Assembly (NCBI GenBank): GCA_046049215.1
Contig: JBJOER010000061.1
Coordinates: 1-5,046, forward strand
Reading direction: 5' to 3'
DNA length: 5,046 bases
From: JAJTFW01 sp046049215
GTDB taxonomy: Bacteria > Bacteroidota > Bacteroidia > AKYH767-A > OLB10
Below are positions 1 to 4,981 of the stretch, in pieces (positions within the stretch are counted from its first letter, which is position 1; each line of letters opens with the position of its first letter). The translations under genes were made by a program, and so were the position numbers. Under the pieces are notes generated by a model, which was given only the letters and a program-made list of their open reading frames with translations, had not been told where the DNA came from and did no database searches.

Positions 1-86
1 GCACTCACCATCTTCATCGCCTTGGTGATCTGCTGCGTGCTGTTGACGCTGGCGATGCGGATTCGGACTTCTTTGAGGTTCGGCAT
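1..86 (-). CDS. atpG: ATP synthase F1 subunit gamma, N-terminal fragment
   Basis: The reverse strand opens with ATG at 86-84 and reads without a stop to the window edge, giving 28 complete codons that begin MPNLKEVRIRIASVNSTQQ and continue ITKAMKMVS. This is the standard start of the gamma subunit: the first long helix, with the family's near-invariant TQQITKAMKMV stretch. Gamma is the central rotor shaft of F1; its N- and C-terminal helices form a coiled coil inside the alpha3beta3 head, and its foot sits on the c ring. It lies 60 bp after atpA in the same direction, the usual place. The rest of the gene is outside the window, so the truncation is only the window edge. The leader just before the ATG is A-rich and has no Shine-Dalgarno motif. 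Confidence 0.95.
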   Translation of the reverse strand, partial: MPNLKEVRIRIASVNSTQQITKAMKMVS

Positions 87-107
87 GGTTTTCTGAGACC
101 TGCTGTC

Positions 108-134
108 CCGGGATCGACAACTTCGTCAACCCGG
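108..134 (-). other. Small intercistronic hairpin between atpA and atpG
   Basis: Within the 60-bp spacer, CCGGG (108-112) can pair with CCCGG (130-134). After a small internal loop, GAC (116-118) can pair with GTC (125-127) around a 6-nt loop. No T-run follows on the transcribed strand, so it is not a normal terminator. It may be a processing or stability element, or chance in a GC-rich spacer. Confidence 0.3.
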
Positions 135-146
135 AGCGTTAGGATG

Positions 147-1727
147 TTATGCTACGAATTTCTTGGCAAGGTCCTTCGCTACTTTTTCAATTTCCCCGGT
201 GATCTCGTCGTTGATGACACCCTTGGCGAGCTGTTCGAGCACGTTCTTGTGCTGGGCGCGCAGGATGTTCAGGAAGTCCGCTTCGAACTCCTTCACCTTC
301 CTCACGGGTACGGATTGGAGAAGACCTTTGGTGCCGCAATAGATGATGGCGACCTGCTCCTCCACGCGGAAGGGTGCGTACTGACCTTGCTTCAGGATCT
401 CTACGTTGCGGGAACCTTTGTCGAGTACCGCCTTGGTAGCGGCATCGAGATCGGAACCGAACTTGGAGAAGGCCTCCAGCTCGCGGTACTGGGCCTGATC
501 GAGCTTGAGGGTACCTGCAACTTTCTTCATCGACTTGATCTGCGCATTACCACCCACGCGGGATACGGAAATACCTACGTTGATGGCTGGACGAACACCC
601 GAGTTGAACAGGTTCGCCTCGAGGAAGATCTGACCGTCGGTGATGGAGATCACGTTGGTGGGGATGTATGCGGATACGTCACCGGCTTGTGTCTCGATGA
701 TCGGAAGTGCCGTGAGGGAACCTCCCCCTTTCACCTTGCTCTTCAGCGACTCAGGCAAGTCGTTCATCTGGGAAGCGATGCTATCCGACTTGATCACCTT
801 GGCGGCACGCTCAAGCAGACGGCTGTGCAGGTAGAATACGTCACCGGGGTATGCTTCACGACCCGGGGGACGACGCAGCAGCAGCGACACTTCGCGGTAA
901 GCCACGGCCTGCTTCGACAAATCGTCATATACCACCAGGGCGGGACGACCGGTATCGCGGAAAAACTCACCGATAGCGGCACCGGCCATGGGAGCGTAGA
1001 ACTGCATAGGAGCTGACTCGGAAGCAGCAGCAGATACCACCACGGTATAGGGCATGGCACCGCGCTCTTCGAGCACTTTCACCACGTTGGCCACGGTGGA
1101 ACCTTTCTGACCTACGGCAACGTAGATGCAGAACACAGGCTCTCCGCGCTCGTAGAATTCACGCTGGTTGATGATGGTATCGATGGCCACGGCGGTCTTT
1201 CCCGTCTGACGGTCGCCGATGATCAGCTCACGCTGTCCACGACCGATGGGGATCATCGCGTCGATGGCTTTGATACCGGTCTGCAAAGGTTCGTTTACAG
1301 GCTGACGGAAGATAACGCCAGGGGCTTTACGCTCCAGCGGCATTTCAAACAACTCGCCGCTCAGCGGACCCTTTCCGTCGATGGGGTTGCCCAGGGTGTC
1401 GACAACTCGACCCAGCATGCCCTCACCTACACGGATAGAGGCGATCTTTCCGGTACGTTTTACGGTATCGCCTTCCTTGATGTCGTTGGTCGAACCCAGC
1501 GTCACCGCACCGATATTGTCTTCCTCGAGGTTAAGTACGATCCCTTTCAGGCCGTTTTCGAACTCGATGAGCTCACCGGACTGCACTTTGGTGAGTCCGT
1601 AAATACGGGCAATACCGTCACCCACCTGGAGCACGGTACCGACTTCTTCCATTTCAGTGGCGGACTTGAATCCGGCCAGTTGCTGGCGAAGGATGGCGGA
1701 CACTTCGTCCGGTCTAACATCTACCAT
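147..1727 (-). CDS. atpA: ATP synthase F1 subunit alpha
   Basis: This encodes a complete 526-residue alpha subunit, close to the usual bacterial length. Alpha forms the F1 hexamer with beta and holds the non-catalytic nucleotide sites. Visible parts in order: an N-terminal segment that binds delta (about 1-25); a beta-barrel domain (about 26-95); the nucleotide-binding domain with P-loop GDRQTGKT at 171-178 and a Walker B strand ALVVYDDL at 263-270; the family signature PAINVGISVS at 380-389; Arg390 in SVSRVGG, which matches the arginine finger that reaches into the catalytic site of the neighbouring beta; and a C-terminal helical domain ending KKFVA. The start is ATG at 1727, giving MVDVRPDEVS, which aligns with the family N-terminus. 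Its leader is A-rich with no Shine-Dalgarno motif. The gene lies 75 bp after atpH. No key residue is missing. Confidence 0.98.
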   Translation of the reverse strand: MVDVRPDEVSAILRQQLAGFKSATEMEEVGTVLQVGDGIARIYGLTKVQSGELIEFENGLKGIVLNLEEDNIGAVTLGSTNDIKEGDTVKRTGKIASIRVGEGMLGRVVDTLGNPIDGKGPLSGELFEMPLERKAPGVIFRQPVNEPLQTGIKAIDAMIPIGRGQRELIIGDRQTGKTAVAIDTIINQREFYERGEPVFCIYVAVGQKGSTVANVVKVLEERGAMPYTVVVSAAASESAPMQFYAPMAGAAIGEFFRDTGRPALVVYDDLSKQAVAYREVSLLLRRPPGREAYPGDVFYLHSRLLERAAKVIKSDSIASQMNDLPESLKSKVKGGGSLTALPIIETQAGDVSAYIPTNVISITDGQIFLEANLFNSGVRPAINVGISVSRVGGNAQIKSMKKVAGTLKLDQAQYRELEAFSKFGSDLDAATKAVLDKGSRNVEILKQGQYAPFRVEEQVAIIYCGTKGLLQSVPVRKVKEFEADFLNILRAQHKNVLEQLAKGVINDEITGEIEKVAKDLAKKFVA

Positions 1728-1768
1728 TTTATTCTGTGTTATGTGTTGTTATAGTGCTTATTTAAAGG

Positions 1769-1795
1769 CTTTACCGGGAAGGCAAAGACCGGGAA
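1769..1795 (-). other. Direct repeat and weak hairpin in the atpH-atpA spacer
   Basis: The plus strand carries ACCGGGAA twice (1773-1780 and 1788-1795), a 15-bp period. On the transcribed strand CTTTGCC can fold on GGTAAAG (1769-1787) with one G-U pair and a 5-nt loop. It lies about 40 nt before the atpA start codon and has no T-run after it. A role in atpA translation or mRNA processing is possible, but the stem is weak and could be chance. Confidence 0.25.
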
Positions 1796-1802
1796 ATCGG
1801 AA

Positions 1803-2360
1803 TCAGTATTCTTTGATATAGAGGTTGTCGTCGAATTCGTTCTTCAACTGGCGGAGTTTGCGGCTCACGCTGGTGTCGAACTGCTGGTCGCCGATGGTGA
1901 GTACGAATCCCCCGATCAGGGATGGATCCACCTCCTCGATCATCTCCGCTTTTTCACCCTTGGCCGAACGAACCAGCTTGAGGATGGTCTGACGGGTGCT
2001 GTCGTCCAGGGCAACGGCTGTTGAAAGATGCGCAGTGACGATGCCCTTCATGGACTTGTATAAGTTCACGAATTCGGTCGCGATGTCTTCGAGATAGCCT
2101 TCACGCCCTTTGCGGATGATGATACCGATGAAGGCGTTGCTCACCGGATCGAGGTGCTGGGCGAAGAGCGCTTTCATGACGGCCTCTTTCTTGTCACTCT
2201 GCACAATCGGATTGCGCAGCAGGAGCACGAACTCGCGGCTTGCCTGACAAGTGGAATGCACCCGCTCCATGTCCGCATAGACCCGGTCCACGATCTGACG
2301 CTCCTGGGCCAGTCCCAACAGGGATTTGGCATATCGCCGGGCTACTTTCGATTCGATCAT
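1803..2360 (-). CDS. atpH: ATP synthase F1 subunit delta (peripheral stalk, OSCP-like)
   Basis: This encodes a 185-residue delta subunit, normal for the family (about 175-185). Delta caps the F1 head and joins the alpha N-termini to the b subunits, so it forms part of the stator. The N-terminal helical bundle starts with the typical VARRYAKSLLGLA (6-18). PIVQSDKKEAVMKAL (51-65) is the usual mid-domain helix, matching the family pattern of a short conserved Pro followed by K-rich residues. The C-terminal signature is clear: VDPSLIGGFVLTIGDQQFD (144-162), followed by SVSRKLRQL. The start is ATG at 2360, giving MIESKVARRY; the leader is A-rich with no Shine-Dalgarno motif. It follows atpF by 38 bp. 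The protein diverges quickly across phyla, but the motif and the position make the call firm. Confidence 0.97.
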   Translation of the reverse strand: MIESKVARRYAKSLLGLAQERQIVDRVYADMERVHSTCQASREFVLLLRNPIVQSDKKEAVMKALFAQHLDPVSNAFIGIIIRKGREGYLEDIATEFVNLYKSMKGIVTAHLSTAVALDDSTRQTILKLVRSAKGEKAEMIEEVDPSLIGGFVLTIGDQQFDTSVSRKLRQLKNEFDDNLYIKEY

Positions 2361-2398
2361 GTCGATTGTTTCTGTTTAGTAGGATTTCCGCGGAGGGA

Positions 2399-2893
2399 TC
2401 AATTCATTTTCACATCCTTGAGCAAATCCTGCACAAGGGCTTTCTGCTTCTCTTCGCTGCTCAGTTGCTGACGGATGACCTTTTCAGCGATCTCGATGGA
2501 GAGGGTCGCCACCTGGTTCTTCAACTCGGTGATGGCTGCCATCTTTTCATTCTGAATCGCTTCGCGGGCGATGGTGATCATGCGGTCGCCTTCGGTCTGT
2601 GCCTTGGTGCGCGCTTCGTTCACGATCTGATCCTTGGTCTCACGGGCCTCCTTCAGGATACGGTCGCGCTCATTGCGGGCATCCATCAGGATCTTCTCGT
2701 TCTCCGCTTTCAGTCCGGCCATCTCTTCCCGTGCCTTCTTGGCCGAGTCGAGCGCTTCCTGAATACCCTGCTCACGCTCCTTCAATCCATTGAGGATGGC
2801 AGGGAACGCGAACTTCCAAAGGATGAAAAAGATGATGCTGAATCCAAGCAGCATCCAGAAGACAAGGCCGATCGCCGGTTTGACTAATTCCAT
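2399..2893 (-). CDS. atpF: ATP synthase Fo subunit b (peripheral stalk)
   Basis: This encodes a 164-residue subunit b, a usual length. It has one N-terminal membrane helix (about 8-28, rich in Phe, Leu and Trp), then PAILNGLKERE (31-41), the conserved hinge and start of the long stalk helix. From about 35 to 140 the protein is highly charged, with Ala at regular spacing, as expected for the extended right-handed coiled coil of b. The C-terminal part (about 125-164) binds delta and F1. A single b gene is seen, so the stalk is presumably a b homodimer. The start is ATG at 2893 (MELVKPAIGLVFW), directly before the membrane helix. It is set 100 bp after atpE, the widest spacer in the operon, which contains a strong hairpin; the next gene, atpH, begins 38 bp after it. 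Confidence 0.97.
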   Translation of the reverse strand: MELVKPAIGLVFWMLLGFSIIFFILWKFAFPAILNGLKEREQGIQEALDSAKKAREEMAGLKAENEKILMDARNERDRILKEARETKDQIVNEARTKAQTEGDRMITIAREAIQNEKMAAITELKNQVATLSIEIAEKVIRQQLSSEEKQKALVQDLLKDVKMN

Positions 2894-2945
2894 GGGTGAG
2901 GAACGTTTATGTGGTTGTTGTTAATGCGTAATGGTTTGGAAGAAA

Positions 2946-2980
2946 CCACCATCCCTCGACCAATCGTTCCGGGATGGTGG
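2946..2980 (-). promoter_or_regulatory. Strong intercistronic hairpin between atpE and atpF (attenuator-like)
   Basis: CCACCATCCC (2946-2955) and GGGATGGTGG (2971-2980) are a perfect 10-bp inverted repeat with a 15-nt loop. The loop can itself form a 3-bp CGA/TCG stem. On the transcribed (minus) strand the hairpin begins 13 nt after the atpE stop codon and is followed by TTTCTTCC, a short, imperfect T-run. That resembles a weak intrinsic terminator or a 3'-end-protecting stem. Since atpF-H-A-G must still be transcribed, full termination here is unlikely; partial termination or mRNA processing that favours atpE is the inferred role. Confidence 0.6.
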
Positions 2981-2993
2981 CTAACGGGGATGA

Positions 2994-3239
2994 TTACCCG
3001 AATACGACCAGCATGCAAGTCACCAGGCCGATGATCGCTGCACCTTCCACCAGAGCGGCGGTGAGGATCATGTTGGCACGGATGTCGTTGCTCGCTTCAG
3101 GCTGACGGGCGATGGATTCGAGAGCGGAACCACCGATGCGACCGATACCGATACCGGCACCGATTGCTGCGAGTCCTGCTCCGATACCGGCCAGGCCGGG
3201 GGAAAGCGATGCTGCTTCCAGGAGGATTGAGGTTAACAT
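2994..3239 (-). CDS. atpE: ATP synthase Fo subunit c (proteolipid ring)
   Basis: This encodes an 81-residue hairpin protein, the right size for subunit c. Several copies form the membrane rotor ring. Helix 1 (about 15-43) carries the Gly-rich packing motif GAGIGIG (27-33). The cytoplasmic loop has ARQPE (44-48), which contacts gamma and epsilon. Helix 2 (about 52-80) carries the ion-binding acid Glu65 in ALVEGAA. The sodium-type ligands are absent: Ile32 stands where sodium-type c has Gln, and Gly66 and Ala67 follow Glu65 in place of Ser and Thr. This points to proton coupling. The start is ATG at 3239 (MLTSILLEAA), with an A-rich leader. It follows atpB by 43 bp, and a strong hairpin follows its stop codon. 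Ring size cannot be read from the sequence alone. Confidence 0.98.
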   Translation of the reverse strand: MLTSILLEAASLSPGLAGIGAGLAAIGAGIGIGRIGGSALESIARQPEASNDIRANMILTAALVEGAAIIGLVTCMLVVFG

Positions 3240-3282
3240 GTTGTTTTGGGTATTAAGTGAAACTATGAATGTGCGTGAATGA

Positions 3283-4470
3283 TCAATGGTGTGCCTCTTC
3301 GTGGTGGTGCTCCTCTACGGCTGCTCCGAAGTAGATGGCCGAAAGAAGTGTGAAGACGTAAGCCTGCAGGAAGGCGACCAGCAGCTCCAGGAAGCCCATG
3401 AAGGCGTACATCAGCATGCTGAACACCGAAATACCATAAGCGCCACCGGTACCGAACGACTCCTTGAAGATGAAGATCATGCTGATGAAGGAGAGGGCCA
3501 CGATGTGACCGGCCGTGATGTTCGCGAATAGACGAACCATCAACACGAAGGGACGGAGAAACACGCCCAGGATCTCGATCGGAGTAAGAATGAGGAGGAT
3601 GGGTTTGGGAACGCCCGGCATGGCCAGCACGTGTCCCCAGAAATTCTTGTTAGTGTTGAGCAACTGGATCACAAAGGTGATGGTCGCCAGGGTGAGGGTG
3701 ACAGAAACGTTACCGGTCAGGTTGGCACCGCCCGGAAAGAAAGGAATAAGTCCGAGCAGGTTGTTCAGGAAAATGAAGAAGAATACGGTCAACAGGTACG
3801 GCATAAAGCGCTCGTACTTGTGTCCGATGCTGGGCTTGGCCACATCATCGCGGATCATGATGATCAGGGGCTCGATCAACGACTGTAATCCCTTAGGAGC
3901 CATTCCTTTGCGCCTGGTGTAAGCCTTGGCAACAGAAAGCATGATGAGCACCAATAACGTACCGCTGATGAAAATGACCGCCACATTCTTGGTAATGGAG
4001 AGGTCGATGAGCGTAGCCGTGACTTCTTCATCGATCACCGCCACGTGGGGATCGATCTGTGCTGGTTCAATGACCGCAACAATACTGTATTTCTTCTCCC
4101 CTTCCCTTTTATGCAGCATATATCCCCTGTGGGTACTGTGTCCATGATGGAAATGACTGGAAGGAAAGGCAACAAGTCCGCGGGAAGAGTAAATGATCAC
4201 CGGCAGAGGAATGGAAACAGCATGATCGCCTTCACCCCACAGGTGCCAGTCGTGTGCATCCAGCACGTGCTCCATGATCACGTCGCCCGGATTGAACGGT
4301 TCTTCACCGTGCTCCCCACCATGGCCTTCAGCAGTAACGGTGGCGGCCGTGTCAACAGACATTCCTTCGTCAACCTGCGTGGAATCGGCAGAAGCCTGGG
4401 CGATGAACAAGCCGCTCAGGAAAACGGCGGTGATAACAGTAAGTATAGATAAACGCTTGAATTTCAGCAT
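3283..4470 (-). CDS. atpB: ATP synthase Fo subunit a, Bacteroidota type with long N-terminal domain
   Basis: This encodes 395 residues, well above the roughly 240-270 of most bacterial a subunits. Subunit a provides the two proton half-channels beside the c ring. Residues 1-28 look like a cleavable signal peptide (KFKR, a hydrophobic core, then AQASA). Residues 29 to about 155 are an acidic, His-rich extra domain (HGGEHGEE, HFHHGHSTHRG). The conserved channel core follows: membrane helices from about 162 on, the essential Arg313 in VRLFANITAGH, Asn317, and Gln369 in LQAYVF. His322 and Glu362 occupy the places of E. coli Glu219 and His245, an exchange also seen in mitochondria. The tail EEHHHEEAHH is His-rich. 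I chose ATG at 4470 because it starts the signal peptide; the frame stays open to a TTG at 4503, but that lies in the likely promoter. It is the first gene of the operon. Confidence 0.96.
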   Translation of the reverse strand: MLKFKRLSILTVITAVFLSGLFIAQASADSTQVDEGMSVDTAATVTAEGHGGEHGEEPFNPGDVIMEHVLDAHDWHLWGEGDHAVSIPLPVIIYSSRGLVAFPSSHFHHGHSTHRGYMLHKREGEKKYSIVAVIEPAQIDPHVAVIDEEVTATLIDLSITKNVAVIFISGTLLVLIMLSVAKAYTRRKGMAPKGLQSLIEPLIIMIRDDVAKPSIGHKYERFMPYLLTVFFFIFLNNLLGLIPFFPGGANLTGNVSVTLTLATITFVIQLLNTNKNFWGHVLAMPGVPKPILLILTPIEILGVFLRPFVLMVRLFANITAGHIVALSFISMIFIFKESFGTGGAYGISVFSMLMYAFMGFLELLVAFLQAYVFTLLSAIYFGAAVEEHHHEEAHH

Positions 4471-4500
4471 GATAGAAGCGCCCTGAGGGATTTGAGGACG

Positions 4501-4508
4501 CAAAGGTA
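4501..4508 (-). promoter_or_regulatory. Probable Bacteroidota -7 promoter element for the atp operon
   Basis: On the minus strand these bases read TACCTTTG, a full match to the Bacteroidota -7 consensus TAnnTTTG. It ends 30 nt before the atpB ATG, so the transcript would begin near 4494-4497 with a leader of about 25 nt. No TTTG is present at the expected 19-21 nt upstream, so the -33 element is absent or degenerate. This is the only such match I saw upstream of atpB or in the gene spacers. Confidence 0.5.
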
Positions 4509-4525
4509 GTCAAAATGGATAAATT

Positions 4526-4549
4526 GATTTGATGATTTGATGATTTGGT
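4526..4549. repeat. Short 8-bp tandem repeat (GATTTGAT, three units)
   Basis: Units are GATTTGAT, GATTTGAT and GATTTGGT, followed by GATG. The array lies just upstream of the promoter element, where a -33 region would fall. The last unit resembles a frame-shifted unit of the larger GATTGGTG array at 4611, and a lone TTGGTGGT at 4575-4582 lies between them. The two arrays may therefore be parts of one decayed array. Confidence 0.7.
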
Positions 4550-4553
4550 GATG

Positions 4554-4571
4554 CCCCCCCCCGACCCCCCC
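4554..4571. repeat. Interrupted poly-C tract (C9, GA, C7)
   Basis: Nine C (4554-4562), then GA, then seven C (4565-4571). On the strand that is coding for the operon this is a G-run of seven and one of nine. Such tracts slip during replication and are often miscounted in sequencing. It lies about 45 bp upstream of the -7 element, so length changes could alter the promoter's upstream region. No such effect is shown. Confidence 0.85.
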
Positions 4572-4610
4572 ATATTGGTGGTTCGATAGATTGTTAAATG
4601 GGTGATGGGG

Positions 4611-4714
4611 TTGGCGGATTGGCGGATTGGTGGATTGGTGGATTGGTGGGTTGGCGGATTGGTGGGTTGGCGGATTGGCGGATTGGCGGGTTGGCGGGTT
4701 GGTGGATTGGTGTT
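4611..4714. repeat. 8-bp tandem array (TTGGYGGR), 12 units plus one degenerate
   Basis: Twelve consecutive octamers from 4611 to 4706 all fit TTGGYGGR, mixing TTGGCGGA, TTGGTGGA, TTGGTGGG and TTGGCGGG. A thirteenth, TTGGTGTT, is degenerate. The only variable positions are base 5 (C/T) and base 8 (A/G), both transitions. The plus strand has closely spaced GG pairs and could form two-layer G-quadruplexes. Because 8 is not a multiple of 3 and no unit creates a stop, every frame is open. A Trp/Ile/Gly-rich reading frame over it is an artefact. Confidence 0.93.
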
Positions 4715-4759
4715 GGGGCGATTTATTTCTGGTCCCTGAGCTTGTGTTCCCTGAGCTTG

Positions 4760-4783
4760 TCGAAGGGTCGAAGGGTCGAAGGG
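4760..4783. repeat. TCGAAGGG x3 within repeat copy 1 (also 4897-4920 and from 5034)
   Basis: TCGAAGGG is repeated three times without gaps. It extends the end of the CTGAGCTTGTCGAAG motif, as if the motif's 3' edge had slipped. The same triplet is in copy 2 at 4897-4920. In the cut third copy one and a half units are visible from 5034. Confidence 0.85.
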
Positions 4784-4826
4784 CCTACAATGTGACGTAG
4801 TGAATTAGAATCCAACGCCGGGCTTC

Positions 4827-4844
4827 GTCCGATAGCTATCGGAC
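4827..4844. repeat. 18-bp perfect palindrome in repeat copy 1
   Basis: GTCCGATAGCTATCGGAC equals its own reverse complement. It separates CTTCG (4823-4827) from ACAGGCTCAG (4843-4852). If 15 bp (4828-4842) are removed, the flanks join into CTTCGACAGGCTCAG, the near-exact inverse of the CTGAGCTTGTCGAAG motif at 4751-4765. It therefore reads as a palindrome inserted in an older repeat. Confidence 0.9.
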
Positions 4845-4882
4845 AGGCTCAGCCACCAGTTAATGCTGGTCCCTGAGCTTGT
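4843..4882. repeat. Inverted repeat across the copy 1/copy 2 junction
   Basis: ACAGGCTCAGCCACCAG (4843-4859) and CTGGTCCCTGAGCTTGT (4866-4882) pair along 17 positions with a 6-nt loop (TTAATG). The flaws are a two-base CC/CC mismatch and one G-T pair. The same structure recurs at 4980-5019. It is a strong hairpin or cruciform former and exists only where two units meet. Confidence 0.8.
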
Positions 4883-4963
4883 GTTCCCTGAGCTTGTCGA
4901 AGGGTCGAAGGGTCGAAGGGCCTACAATGTGACGTAGTGAATTAGAATCCAACGTCGGGCTTC

Positions 4964-4981
4964 GTCCGATAGCTATCGGAC
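4964..4981. repeat. 18-bp perfect palindrome in repeat copy 2
   Basis: This is identical to the palindrome at 4827-4844, exactly 137 bp later, with the same split CTTCG and ACAGGCTCAG flanks. Confidence 0.9.

Noticed and set aside
144..1016. 290-codon open frame on the plus strand inside atpA
   Set aside because: It is in exact antisense register with atpA codons, so it stays open simply because atpA rarely uses TTA, CTA or TCA there. The product has no recognisable domain.
1728..1802. Internal promoter before atpA
   Set aside because: No TAnnTTTG element is present on the minus strand in this spacer.
2387..2394. TCCGCGGA palindrome in the atpF-atpH spacer
   Set aside because: Eight bases with no loop and no T-run; too short to support a regulatory claim.
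2240..2887. 215-codon open frame on the plus strand over atpF and atpH
   Set aside because: It is in antisense register with atpF, and its sequence is the complement of a coiled-coil gene. No family features are seen.
2994..3239. Sodium-coupled c ring
   Set aside because: Ile32, Gly66 and Ala67 replace the Gln, Ser and Thr ligands of sodium-type c subunits, so proton coupling is the better reading.
3515..4452. Several 70-135-codon plus-strand frames over atpB
   Set aside because: All lie within the conserved, intact atpB gene on the other strand; their products are basic or low-complexity with no family resemblance.
4598..4795. 65-codon Trp/Ile/Gly-rich frame over the octamer array
   Set aside because: The octamer has no stop in any frame, so the frame is a by-product of the repeat; it then runs into the unrelated 137-bp unit.
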